From Curvularia sp. ZM96 (lineage: Eukaryota; Ascomycota; Dothideomycetes; Pleosporales; Pleosporaceae): a stretch of 64,000 nucleotides of DNA. The translations under genes were made by a program, and so were the position numbers. Positions 48,978-59,300 of this stretch are shown piece after piece (within the stretch, counting starts at the first letter, position 1; every line of letters starts with the position of its first letter). The stretch covers positions 3,224,001 to 3,288,000 of the forward strand of contig JAJGBQ010000003.1 in the NCBI GenBank assembly GCA_022457065.1, in the 5' to 3' direction. The notes beneath the pieces are model-generated. The model was not told the DNA's origin and did not search any database. It was given only the letters and a program-made list of their open reading frames with translations.

Positions 48978-50398
48978 ATGCCCTCAGCCACTGGCTCTAG
49001 CTGGGAGAAGTACCAGAAGAACTTCGCCGACGACGAGGTCGAGGAGAAGAAGATCACACCTCTCACCGATGAGTAAGAATGGCCGGCACTGTCCTTGCCT
49101 TGAAAGCGCTAACATGGTGATAGAGACATTCAGGTGTTGAAGACATACGGCGCCGCACCCTATGGTGCCGAACTCAAGAAGCTAGAGAAGGAGATTAAGG
49201 ACAAGCAGCAGACGATAAACGAGAAGATTGGAGTCAAGGTATCCTAGCCCAATACCACGCATGGCGTTCCCCGCTCACCTCTTTCCAGGAATCAGATACC
49301 GGTCTCGCACCTCCACATCTATGGGACATTGCCGCCGACCGCCAACGCATGCAAGAAGAGCAGCCCCTACAAGTCGCACGATGCACCAAGATAATACAGG
49401 ACGAGAAGGACTCGGAAAAAAGCAAATATGTCATCAATGTCAAGCAAATCGCAAAGTTCGTCGTCAACCTGGGAGAGCGCGTCTCACCCACGGATATCGA
49501 AGAGGGTATGCGAGTGGGTGTGGATCGTAACAAGTACCAGATCCTGCTTCCACTTCCACCAAAGATCGACCCCTCAGTTACCATGATGACAGTCGAGGAT
49601 AAGCCCGACGTCACATACGGAGATGTGGGTGGATGCAAGGAACAGATTGAGAAGTTGCGAGAAGTCGTCGAGATGCCGTTGTTGTCGCCAGAGCGCTTCG
49701 TCAACCTGGGTATCGACCCTCCCAAGGGTGCGCTACTCTATGGCCCACCAGGAACAGGAAAGACGCTTTGCGCCCGAGCTGTCGCCAATCGAACTGACGC
49801 TACCTTTATCCGTGTCATCGGTTCAGAGCTTGTCCAGAAGTACGTCGGAGAAGGTGCCAGGATGGTGCGCGAGCTGTTCGAGATGGCACGAACAAAGAAG
49901 GCGTGTATCATCTTCTTCGACGAAATTGATGCGGTTGGTGGAGCGCGTTTCGATGACGGTGCCGGAGGCGACAACGAAGTACAGCGTACCATGTTGGAGC
50001 TCATCACACAACTTGACGGTTTCGATGCTCGCGGTAACATCAAGGTCATGTTCGCCACCAACAGACCCTCGACCCTCGACCCTGCTCTCATGCGTCCTGG
50101 ACGTATCGACCGAAAGATTGAATTCTCGCTACCAGACATGGAGGGCCGTGCTAACATTCTCCGCATCCACGCCAAGAGCATGAGCGTGGAACGCGACATT
50201 CGTTGGGAGCTCATCTCCCGTCTCTGCCCTAACAGCACAGGTGCCGAATTGAGGAGTGTAGCCACGGAAGCGGGAATGTTCGCCATTAGGCAGAGACGTA
50301 AAGTCGCAACTGAGAAAGACTTTCTCGCCGCTGTGGACAAGGTCATTAAGGGCAATCTCAAGTTCAACTCGACTGCTACGTACATGCAATACAACTAG
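48978..50398 (+). CDS. RPT1: 26S proteasome regulatory particle AAA-ATPase subunit Rpt1
   Basis: The exons are 48978..49072, 49124..49238 and 49289..50398, giving 439 residues. It is one of six ATPases of the 19S base that unfold and translocate ubiquitinated substrates. The N-terminal coiled coil ([36 protein letters not shown], over junction 2) and the OB-fold segment lead to the AAA core. The core has Walker A GPPGTGKT, the pore-loop region with [14 protein letters not shown], Walker [35 protein letters not shown], and the sensor/arginine-finger part [22 protein letters not shown]. The C-terminus TATYMQYN ends YxYN-like, the family's weaker variant of an HbYX tail. The two introns are 50 nt each. 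Confidence 0.97.
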
Positions 50399-50813
50399 AC
50401 GACGGTTTTTGTCGTCTGCCACAAGTGGCTCTCCTTCATATACTGGGAGATAAGGCTGGCACTGTACGAATAGTCGGGAGCGCGCTTTACTGCCGCTAGA
50501 TGATTAGAGTTATAATGCATCTTTTCGAATCAGTCTCTCCAATATCAACACAGTGAATGATAAGTAACTGTGGCAACTACAGCTACTTTTAAAGTAGAGT
50601 CTTACGAGCTAAGCACGCAGTAGAGAATAAGTAACTGTGACAAATACAACTACTTTTAAAAGCAGTCCTACGTGCGAAGCACGTTGTAAAGAATAAGTAG
50701 CTGTGACAAATACAACTACTTTTAAAGGAGTGGTTTTACCAGACGGTTTTCCAGTTTTACTAGTTGTGGAAGAGCCACGTTATTAGTTATCAGAATTATG
50801 AATTTGAACATGA
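50399..50813. other. Convergent 3' spacer occupied by repeat copy A
   Basis: This 415-bp spacer lies between the 3' ends of RPT1 (+) and the NAPE-PLD-like gene (-). About 225 bp of it is the repeat element described separately. The rest is 3' flank. Confidence 0.6.
50541..50765 (+). mobile_element. Repeat copy A: MITE-like element with internal 66-67-bp tandem units
   Basis: The element starts near TATCAACACAGTGAATGATAA and ends GTTTTACTAGTT at 50765. Inside are two full units and one partial unit of 66-67 bp, each beginning ATAAGTARCTGTGRCAA, followed by CTACTTTTAAA, a near-palindromic core. The second unit contains the perfect 6-bp hairpin ACGTGC-GAA-GCACGT (50670-50684). Its 12-bp right terminus, read in reverse complement, exactly matches the left terminus of copy B. 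No left terminal inverted repeat was found, so copy A may be truncated on that side. No coding capacity. A non-autonomous element is an inference. Confidence 0.6.
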
Positions 50814-52046
50814 CTACTCGACGACCAGTGTCTCTCCAATATCACACAGTCCCACATCCACACCCCATTGAAGCCCCTCTGCCTCTGCGCTTCTCCGCCA
50901 GCGCTCGGGTGGTTCGGTGACAGGTTCATAGTTGGCCGAGTAGGCGCCTCGAAACGTCCCATAATGCATGCCTATACTTTTCTTACTCTGCACATCCTTG
51001 TGTATTGCGATCGAGTCCTCGGGACTGGAGTGTTGTCCTGATAGTACTGAGCGCGGCTTGAAGCACCCAACTGGCAGCAGTGCGAGATCAAGGGGACCAT
51101 ACAGATTGCCTATGTCTCTGAAAGCAGGGCAGGGCGGGTGTTCGGCATTGTGATGAGAGTACTGCTCATCAGAAGCGACGTAGCAGTACCCCGTGTCACC
51201 TGCAAAGTAAAGCTTCTTCCCGTCTGGTTGCGGCTCTTGCACAATCCAGCTACACCACAGTGTTGAGTAGAAACTCCATGGCGCTCGGCCAGACTGGTGC
51301 TGAGCAGGTGTACAAATCAAATCTACGCTTCCGACATCTTTGACGGATACAGTTACACCGTCCCACCAGTCCATTTCCTCGACCTGGTCGGCCTTGATGC
51401 CTATGCCGAGCCCAGTTAGGACGGACTTGACGCCTAGGCCGCAGAAAAAGCGCAGATTGCCGTTTTGTTTCTCGTTGAGTTTCTTCAGCGTGTCGGAGTC
51501 GAGGTGGTCGTAGTGATCGTGGCTTATGCATATGGCATCGATTTCGGGGAGCTCGTCAATGGTGCAGGGCGGTGGTGTGAAGCGTACAGGCCCGACCATG
51601 CCGTAAGGCCCCACGCGTGTACTCCAAACCGGGTCAAGCAGTATTCTCATTCCCCTTTGGCTCCTGCTAGAAGCAGTTGTCTCGATTAGAAAACTAGCGT
51701 GTCCTATCCACGTGGTCTTGAACCCTTTCTTGGTGCTGTTGAAATCTGGTTTGCGCACTTGAACCAAGCCTGCGCGGTCGGCGGGGATTGGGACAAAGTT
51801 TTTTGGTGTGTTGAGCCGCGTGCGCACGGCGGACAGTATTCCATTGTTTTTGTATGAAGGCCATGGGTTCTTGAATGCGCTAGGCGGGTTGCCTACATGG
51901 TGGGCTTTTGTGTATGCATCTGGTGTATGAGGCGCGAGCGCTGCTATGGTGGATGCTGGAGACATTGTCGGCGCTCTACTGTTCCCAAAGAACAGGCCGA
52001 GTACAGGAGCAACCAGAGCTGAACGCGCATCGTTATGTTGTTGCAA
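50814..52046 (-). CDS. NAPE-hydrolysing phospholipase D-like metallo-beta-lactamase-fold hydrolase
   Basis: A single exon of 410 codons. The fold is the metallo-beta-lactamase type related to mammalian NAPE-PLD and yeast Fmp30, which cleave or act on N-acylphosphatidylethanolamine. Visible landmarks are the entry strand FKTTWIGHASFLIET, then LLDPVWSTRVGPYGMVGPVRFTPPP, the dinuclear metal motif SHDHYDHLD (His176, His178, Asp180, His181), the later PAQHQSGRAPWSFYSTLWCSWIV (metal His), LYFAGDTGYC (bridging Asp) and KSIGMHYGTF near the C-terminus. The first 27 residues are weakly conserved; the ATG at 51965 (MSPASTIAALAP) is a reasonable alternative start. Yeast Fmp30 is mitochondrial; location here is unclear. 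It is divergent from the RNase T2 gene, and a repeat copy lies 49 bp beyond its stop. Confidence 0.88.
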   Translation of the reverse strand: MQQHNDARSALVAPVLGLFFGNSRAPTMSPASTIAALAPHTPDAYTKAHHVGNPPSAFKNPWPSYKNNGILSAVRTRLNTPKNFVPIPADRAGLVQVRKPDFNSTKKGFKTTWIGHASFLIETTASSRSQRGMRILLDPVWSTRVGPYGMVGPVRFTPPPCTIDELPEIDAICISHDHYDHLDSDTLKKLNEKQNGNLRFFCGLGVKSVLTGLGIGIKADQVEEMDWWDGVTVSVKDVGSVDLICTPAQHQSGRAPWSFYSTLWCSWIVQEPQPDGKKLYFAGDTGYCYVASDEQYSHHNAEHPPCPAFRDIGNLYGPLDLALLPVGCFKPRSVLSGQHSSPEDSIAIHKDVQSKKSIGMHYGTFRGAYSANYEPVTEPPERWRRSAEAEGLQWGVDVGLCDIGETLVVE

Positions 52047-52554
52047 GTCATGACGTTATGGTGGTGAATACTAGTCGGAGGTGGAACACGGAGATAACCC
52101 ATCGGCGACAGAGTTCAGCCGTCGAGCCGTGGAAGCGCCTAGGGCCCGACCTTCTAGAACAGCGACGTGATGCTCGGTGCAATGACAGGCTTGTTTGCCA
52201 TCTGGAGCATCTTAGCCCCGGAGAAGACATCGGGTAGGGACAAGCATTCGCAAGGTGGCTTAGGGCCTCTTTTGTTATCGTCCAATGGCATCGACACGTG
52301 AGCGCGTCTAGCTTACACGCAGGTACTGCCCACCCTTCGCACATCGCCGGCGCCGGGCTCGCACCTCGATCCGCGGATATGGACCTTCTACAACAGGAAA
52401 AGACCGACCATTGAGCCGCAGTGCAGGAACCCACCGTGGCCAGAAATTTTGTTACTTTAATAGTTCCTGGCTTCCCATGTGTACAGGCTTCTCAGGTTCC
52501 GTCTCATTCTGACTTGGATTTTGTTCATTGTTCATCTCCGTCGACTCTGCCAAC
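52047..52554. promoter_or_regulatory. Shared upstream region of the NAPE-PLD-like and RNase T2 genes
   Basis: This 508-bp region lies between divergent starts. A CCAAT-like TCCAATGG lies near 52280 (plus strand). Other sites cannot be assigned. No coding sequence. Confidence 0.45.
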
Positions 52555-53604
52555 ATGAAGGAAACATTTTCTAGGGCCGGAGCTGCAACCCTGCTTGCTA
52601 TGGTGGCCAACGCACAGCTCTACCCAGACCAGAGCCCGTTGAACCATACCTGCCAGCTGCAGAAGCCTCTTCTGTCTTGTCCGTCCCAGGATCCTTCCAA
52701 GGTCGACTCCTGCTGCGTCGAGACCTTTGGTGGTCTCCTCTTGAGCACTCAATTCTGGAACACGTACACTGGCCGTGAGTCCGAAGGCCAATTCCTGCCA
52801 ACCGACACCTGGACGCTGCATGGTCTCTGGCCCGACTTTTGTAACGGCAGCTACACTCAATATTGCGACCTCAGCCGCCAATACGATCCTATTCCATCCC
52901 CCAACACAACCAATGGGCTACCCAATGGCACCATTGTCCCGGCCTGGAACGGATCCAACATCGACACTTTCCTTGAGCCTTTTGGCCGCTACGATCTCCT
53001 GGAATACATGAACACGTACTGGATCGCATGGGAACAAGACAACGCCGGATTCCACGCCCATGAGTTCTCCAAGCACGCAACTTGCTTCTCCACCTTCAAT
53101 GTCCCCTGCTACGGTCCGCAGTACCGCAAGCATGAGGAAGTTGTCGACTTCTTCGAAACCGCCATCAAGTACTACAAGAACTTCCCCACTTTCGACTGGC
53201 TCGCAGCCGAAGGCATCACACCATCCAACTCGACTACCTACTCGTACTCTGACATTGTCGATGTCCTGCAAGAGCAGCATGGCGGAATCCCCTTTTTGGG
53301 CTGCACGGGTCCCAGATTTAACACCACTGCCGCCGGCAAGAACTCGACGGACCGCGGCTACACTATCCTGAACGAGGTGTGGTACTATGAGCATGTAAGT
53401 TTATTTCTCAAATCCCTACTTCAGTCTGTGAAATACATCGTACTAACTGTGAAAAAAAAGGTCTACGGACGCCCTCAGGAAGGAAACACAATTCCTGTCA
53501 ATGCATCGGCTACGTACCTGACCAACTGTGCTACCACCCCAGGCGCCATCACCTATCCTGAGAGGAGCAACGGGTCGGAGAAGGTTCCTACTGTTCCTTA
53601 CTAG
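52555..53604 (+). CDS. Secreted ribonuclease T2
   Basis: The exons are 52555..53394 and 53461..53604, giving 327 residues. It is an acid endoribonuclease of the T2 family, secreted or vacuolar, cleaving single-stranded RNA to 3'-phosphates via a cyclic intermediate. A signal peptide covers about residues 1-20 (KETFSRAGAATLLAMVANA). The two active-site blocks are WTLHGLWPDFCNG (CAS I, His89) and HEFSKHATC (CAS II, 169-174, with Glu170, Lys173 and His174). Many cysteines (CCVETFGG, YCDLSRQYD) match the disulfide pattern. Sequons are frequent. The 66-nt intron (GTAAGT donor, ACTAAC branch, AAAAAAAG acceptor) is a multiple of three and has no stop, so unspliced reading inserts 22 residues; splicing restores YYEHVYGRP. 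Beyond the T2 core is a short polar C-terminal tail. Confidence 0.93.
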   Translation: MKETFSRAGAATLLAMVANAQLYPDQSPLNHTCQLQKPLLSCPSQDPSKVDSCCVETFGGLLLSTQFWNTYTGRESEGQFLPTDTWTLHGLWPDFCNGSYTQYCDLSRQYDPIPSPNTTNGLPNGTIVPAWNGSNIDTFLEPFGRYDLLEYMNTYWIAWEQDNAGFHAHEFSKHATCFSTFNVPCYGPQYRKHEEVVDFFETAIKYYKNFPTFDWLAAEGITPSNSTTYSYSDIVDVLQEQHGGIPFLGCTGPRFNTTAAGKNSTDRGYTILNEVWYYEHVSLFLKSLLQSVKYIVLTVKKKVYGRPQEGNTIPVNASATYLTNCATTPGAITYPERSNGSEKVPTVPY

Positions 53605-54291
53605 GACTGCGTTAGTCATGTAGCATTTCTTGTCTTTTTTTTTTGTGGGAGCTTTTGTATACGATATCATGTGACATGAATACACGGATCGCTTTGTTGG
53701 GTCAAGGAGCGAGAGAACAAAGATTTGAACTAGTAAAACCTGAAAATCAAAGCTATCAGCGCAGTGAACAATAAATGTGGCAACTACAGCTACTTTTATA
53801 AGTAAAGTTGTAAGTGCTACTGGTGTAGTATATAATATACAACTACCACAACTACGACTGCTTTTAAAAGTAGTAGTTTTACTATAATATAGGGTGGTTT
53901 TTATAGGCCGCTATTTTCTAGTTTCACTAGTTGTGAGAGAGACTGGATAATCGGTTTATCAAACTAATTAAAAAAACTCCTTTGATGGCCACTGAAAAAT
54001 GTTGGAAACGTATAGTGAGAACTCGACCGCGCTTGGCCTCGAATATGTCAATTACGCACATGCACGCACACCAGACAGAATGGAACAAGACCTCACGTAA
54101 AAAAAAAACAAAAAACAAAAAAATCTAAGACAAGTAGTAGGATAACAAAACAAATCCCCAAAATGGGATATCAATTGATAGGGTATTAGCAAGATCATAT
54201 AAACTAGAGGTTACATGCAGTTATTTTCCGCCCGTTATTTCATAACCAAGTGTTAATCCACAAAAGAAAAAATCCCCCCATTAAAACTTAT
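53605..54291. other. Convergent 3' spacer holding repeat copy B
   Basis: This 687-bp spacer lies between RNase T2 (+) and the Mis18-like gene (-). It contains the element listed separately and AT-rich flank with A-runs (54095-54130). Confidence 0.6.
53728..53932 (+). mobile_element. Repeat copy B: MITE-like element with terminal inverted repeats
   Basis: The left end AACTAGTAAAACCTGAAAA (53728-53746) and the reverse complement of the right end (53914-53932, AACTAGTGAAACTAGAAAA) match at 16 of 19 positions. The interior shares TATCAGCGCAGTGAACAATAA, TGTGGCAACTACAGCTACTTTTA and CTTTTAAAAGTAG with copy A in the same orientation. The element is about 205 bp and AT-rich, with no coding capacity. 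A clear target-site duplication could not be recognised. The size and ends fit a non-autonomous DNA transposon relic. Confidence 0.6.
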
Positions 54292-57200
54292 TTAGGCTTT
54301 TACGTGAATACAGTCAGCTTCATCTGCAGCTGAGCCTTCGACGGCCCGGGATTCAGAGCCAGCTCTTGAATCCGCCCGAGTGCCGTTCTGGTCTCCCTTT
54401 GGCGCCTCTCTTGCTTCGTCACCTTTTCCTGATTGGGGAACGGGACCGTCGCGAGGAGTCGGACCGTCATCCTCTGCAGGGTCCTCAGCCTCGTCCATAT
54501 CTACATCCTGTGTCTGTGGACTCTGTCCTTTGTCGACACTCCTATTGCGCTCACTCTTTTCTTGCTTAACAGCCTTGTCTGGTTTCGCTGCTGAACGGTG
54601 GGTGTGTGACCGTGTGTGAATGGTGTGGTCGCAATCTTCTGCAAACACTTGGCTAGCATAGTCTTGGTGTTTGCGCGACGCAGCCAGACCCTCAGGGAAG
54701 ATCTTGCCCATGATAGCCTTGTGCTTGTCGGTTGCGCTTGGCGGCACAGCAGACCCATCTGGACTGGGAGTGTCAACTGGGCCGGCTGAAGCGGCATCTT
54801 GGGCATTTGTCGGTGTGGGTGAGTGACTAGATTCTTGCTCCTTCCGTGCATGCACCTTGCGGAGATTTGCAGCTGACGACTGGGAACGCATGTCGGGGCG
54901 ACCATCTTTTCTGATGAGGACACCGTCAGCATTGCGGACAGGCTTGGTTCGAGTTCTCTTGGCTGAACCATAATTTTCGCCAGGCGGTCCGAAGCTTATG
55001 CCAGCCGCTACGCCTTGGAGACCAAGACTAGCAGCACGATCGCTGTTCATATAACCACCACGTGCGCCACTGCCACCACTGCCACGCCGTGCTATGCCAC
55101 CTCGCCCCGAGCGTGCCATATGGCTGTGAAAGTCCTCTGGGCTGCCCTGGGAGCTGCGAAGGCCTTGCCATTCATCCGATTCCCATTCTGGCGTCCCAAA
55201 AGAGCTGTGGGGCTGCACCAACATGCTCTTTCGAACCCTACCACCACGACTTCCGGGTCCTCCGCCCCGGCCCCGCCCTCGAGGTCGATATCCCATGATA
55301 GGCTGTGAATCGGACCGCAGATTTTCGTCCGAAGGCCGATATTGCGGGGTGTATGGTGAATAGAGAGGCTGCTGTGATTGCGACGAAGGGACTGAGTCAG
55401 GTATGGGGTTCTGAGAAGCGACAGCATGTGCAGGCGTCGAGAAGCGCGCGTCTGTTGCTTCAGCCGCTGCAGGATTGGCAGCCGGATGCGAAGGTGTGTA
55501 GCTTGAGAATGGCTCAGCATCACCCAACTTTTGCCGCTTCGGGGAACTTGGGCCGTGCATTGTGGCCTCCTGCGGACTGTTCATGCCACTGTGGGAATTG
55601 CGCTTTACTGCGGTGTTGATTGTGGCCCACCCATTGCTCTGACTGGGTGGAGGCTCAGTCCTCTGCGTGGCTTCCAATGCAACTTTGGTAGTCGGCTGGC
55701 CAAATGACGGTTGGTGATGCTGGACAGTCGAAACGCGTCGAGTTGGATCGCTGGCCTGTGCAAGTGTCGGAGTACTGGGGTGTGATGGTACTGTGGCTGG
55801 AGTTGGTAGGGCAGGTGGAGCTCCCGCCTCTCGTTGAATTTGGAACGTATGTGATGTTGTTGATTGTGCAGACTTGGCGCTTTCTTCCAGCCGATAAATC
55901 TTGTTCTTCATGATTTCAATGTGAAGTTTCAAATTGTCAAGATCACTCGTCTTGTGCGACATGACGGCGATTTGCTGCGCCATGAGCTCGAGTGCTGAAT
56001 CTTGAGGGCTTAGCTGGTGGCTTTGAGAAAAGGACGATTTACGTGACTGTTTGTCCATTCTCCATGCCTCCATCTCTCGGCTGATGGACTCCATCACGTG
56101 ACGTATGCTTTGCATTTCGTGCTGTAGTCGCGCTGCTGACTCTTCTACCTTTTGAATATCTGCGCTCTGGCGGAACAGTTGATCTTGAAATTCTCGGCGA
56201 AGAGTGTCCTCGAGATGCTGGAAGGACTCCTCACTACGACGTATGTCGCGAGTGTGGGCCGCCAAAGCACCGCTGTTCTGAGAAATCTGAGTTTGTAAAC
56301 GCTCAATGGCATCCATACTGATTGCGCCAGGCGAACGCGGGTATTGGTGGCCGTTTGTTTGAGATGTTTCTTGAGAGAATTGTGACTTAGACATGGTAAC
56401 CTGAGGTTCAGGCAGAACAATACGCTTTTGCTGTGGTGATGCAGTCTCACGTAAGGGTTCTGGTGCAGGAGGCGATGGTGGCAATGTTTTGCTTGGCGCA
56501 GTCCGAATGGTGCTGTGCGACACATTGGTCACTGGAGGCGAAGGCATGGACGATGGTAGTGTTTTGAGGGGTTGCCTATCATGTTCGATAAGATAGACGG
56601 GTTGTTTTCCTGAATCTTGGCTATGGTCGTAGCGTAATCCCAACGGACTGCGGGAATACGTCGAATGATGCAAGGACGGCAAGCGTGAGTCGACCTCCAT
56701 GGTTTCGGTTGGAGATGGTCTAGGAGAGTGGGTTGGTAAAAAGGGACTAGGAGTCTCTTCAGCTGCTGATAAATCTGGCGCAGTGTCCTCCTGCGGTTCG
56801 ACGATAGTGAATTGCCCTGGAGCGATTTCGCATTGCAACTCAATGCGGCCAAGTTTGAAGAAATCACGGTCACTGGGAGGGGAGGGGAAACGTTAGCTTT
56901 TGTCTCAAGCGAGTTTAGGGTGTAAGGTTTGTGTAGATGCAGCGATCAGCACCTCGAGTCTTAGTACAACGTGTTGGGACACAACACAGCCAGCAACCCA
57001 TGCTCGTGCACGCGCGACCAAGTAGTTTTGACTCACCGAAATTTCCTTTTGCCCGCCGGGGCAGCAATGATAGTGAAACCAATGGGCGTCTCGCCGCAGC
57101 CGGGATGGGGGCAGGTCAAGAGCCGGATGGTGCTATGAGGACGTCAGCTAAATAGTAGTAAACGTGTACGGACGTCAACGGAACGGCAGTAATGCGGAAC

Positions 57201-57800
57201 GTAGGAGAGACAGGTAGGGGGGCGGGGCGGGGGATGGTTTAATAGATGACAACATATAGTGTGGAAATTATGTGGTACACACTAGCGCGAGTGCGCTTAG
57301 GGAAGAAAAATTAAAATACCATGTCACTTGAACTATACCGGGAGGCGGCAGCGTATATCGAGGCCGCCTGACGATGATGGGTGGCTGCGCTGCGTGCTGA
57401 TTGCTAAAACAAGAAAGTGTGTGCATGCGACCAGAAGGGGAAAGAGTAATGCAAATGCCGGCTAAGCTTACCATCCTTCTACATCCGTGCCCTTTGCTGC
57501 TGGCTTGGGTTTGCCAGTAGTGTGAAGGCTCATGGTATACGAGCCCAGCAGCGCAGGCACATAGTAGCTGCCCGTCACGCGGTGCCACGAGTTGTAAAAG
57601 TCGCCTATTTTGCTGCGGCAGTTGCGGCAGTAGGCCTGGGTGGAGCGCGTGTTGGCGGTAGTGGGTGGCGATGCCGCGGCGGGCTGCCCGTGTTTGATCG
57701 AGTCGGCATTGTCGTGCAGACGAGATAGATGGTGATGGTGGGTGCTCATACTTTCTGTAGTACCATTTCCAATACGAAACTGTCTTGTGCTCGCCGCCAT
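54292..57800 (-). CDS. Large coiled-coil and RG-rich protein with an N-terminal Mis18/Yippee-like zinc domain
   Basis: The model has exons 57800..57472, 57132..57037 and 56872..54292, about 1001 residues (the ATG at 57749 is an alternative start, 17 residues shorter). The N-terminal domain has a first pair YCRNCRSKIGDFYNSW (Cys58, Cys61). Across junction 1 comes EGCTIRLLTCPHPGCGETP (Cys110, Cys117, Cys122), then GF and, over junction 2, RKFRDRDFFKLGRIEL. This order (CxxC, about 55 residues, G-C-...-C-x(2-4)-C-...-G-[FY], R-D-x-F) matches Mis18 proteins, which load CENP-A at centromeres. A coiled coil follows at about 327-478, an RG-rich box at about 669-689, a conserved-looking basic segment near 790-835 and an acidic tail. 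The rest is disordered. The first intron (57471..57133) is 339 nt, with a GTAAGC donor and GCTGAC branch site. The long third exon is certain; the first join is inference. Confidence 0.65.
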
Positions 57801-59300
57801 AAACAGCCCATGGAGACGGACCGAAAGGATCGATCTCCGCGCGGTAACACACACAGGCGCGGATAGGCAGATCTGTCACTGTTTGCTCGCCAACGGCACG
57901 TAAGCGGAGTAATACTGCGTGCAAGGAAGGCTGTTTGGGGAATTTGCCAAGGGCGGGCGATGGATATGGGCAAGTGAAGTTGGGTCAAGTGAGAATGCTG
58001 ATTGCGCCCCAGGTAAAGCAGCCGGCAGGGGATTGGGGGAGAGAGCGAGAGAGAGGAGAAATCCGAGGCGAAGAAAGAAAAGGGCGACCGATCAGACGAC
58101 AAAGCACAAAGTTGTCGAGTCCGAGGGGGAACCTTCCTCTACCGGCGCGCCAGGGTCGAAAAACCAAGTTAGGGAGAGAATTAGGACAAGTGAAATAATT
58201 AGTACAGCTTAATTCATTATTGGCCCGTCTCGTGTCCCGGCCGAGCCTAGCGCGCCCTCGACATTTAGATGTGCTCTATCAGCTATTACGAATAAGCCTT
58301 TGAGCCGTGTGGGTGTCGCAAGCGCGACGCGCCAGCTGTTCCGCATCGTGCTTCACCGCGCGCCAGACGGTCGAACCGGGTGTAGCCTCACGGCTGTCGT
58401 TTATGCGGGTGGGCCTTGTCTATGCGACGAGCTGTGTGTGGTAGATTGCCAAATGGGCATACAGAGATAGCACCCACGCCGGCCTGCCACTACTATCCAA
58501 GGCGAGACAAAGACCCGCCGGCTCCTGTATCCAAGCAAGTCCATTGGCATCGAAACATTGGCTGGCCTTATGGACGATCAAGTTGCCACGATTCCCTGTC
58601 CAAGGTTTCATGGCGGGCCAGGGCATAATTGATGATAAGGCGGCGTCCGGAACCAGCAGTATCGCATCCACAATACGACAGACTGGTCGCTATTCTGGAT
58701 CCTTCGTATGCAATAGGTAAGCCCTTGACATGACGACAGCCCTAGTAATGCTCGGCGCCAGTGCAGCTTTGCCCTAGCCATGGCAACAGCAGCACACAAT
58801 CTGCATGATTCCTCGTCTCCAGAGCCCCCAGGTCGCAAGTCCCCAATAGGCGGCGATAAAGCCGATCATGTAGTCATACGCTTTGCGAAAAATTTGATTT
58901 TACTTTGTGCATCCGATAGGATACGACGGAGCCAAAGGCGTGCGCTAACGTAGCTTTAGGCAAAGGTAATATCAACAGGGATGTTTGATTGTCGTCCGTG
59001 CCCTCGATACGCCCAATAACCCCCGTCTGTACTGTAATACATGCTGAAACGGCATCCACTCAGCCAGGCTGCATACAACCGATAACTGCCTTTTGCATTG
59101 CAACTTTGCCATTATCCGTCCGCACCTTCTAGAATGCCCGCCGCTGCGCAAATTGTGTCGCCAAGCCCTAATATAGGCGCGTATTATACTTACATACATA
59201 CATATTGATACGTACGCACATACGAGCCAGGTTTCGCCTGGCATAATAGTACACGTGCATGCATCGTCTGCATGTATAGTACAGTACATACTACATTACC
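57801..59300. other. Intergenic region, Mis18-like promoter to REX1 3' end
   Basis: 1.5 kb. The left part is the promoter of the large minus-strand gene, with A/G-rich plus-strand sequence near 58030-58130. TACATACATACATA occurs near 59192-59206 and palindromic TGCATGCA near 59257. No convincing gene. A frame near 57860-57960 minus is open and may represent an extra 5' exon, but it joins in no acceptable phase. Confidence 0.5.

Noticed and set aside
57268..57924. Minus-strand open frame of 218 codons with protein-like start (PSLHAVLLRLRAVGE...)
   Set aside because: It overlaps the exon with YCRNCRSKIG in another frame. No donor/acceptor pair joins the two in phase, so I kept the CxxC frame. 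An extra 5' exon here is not fully excluded.
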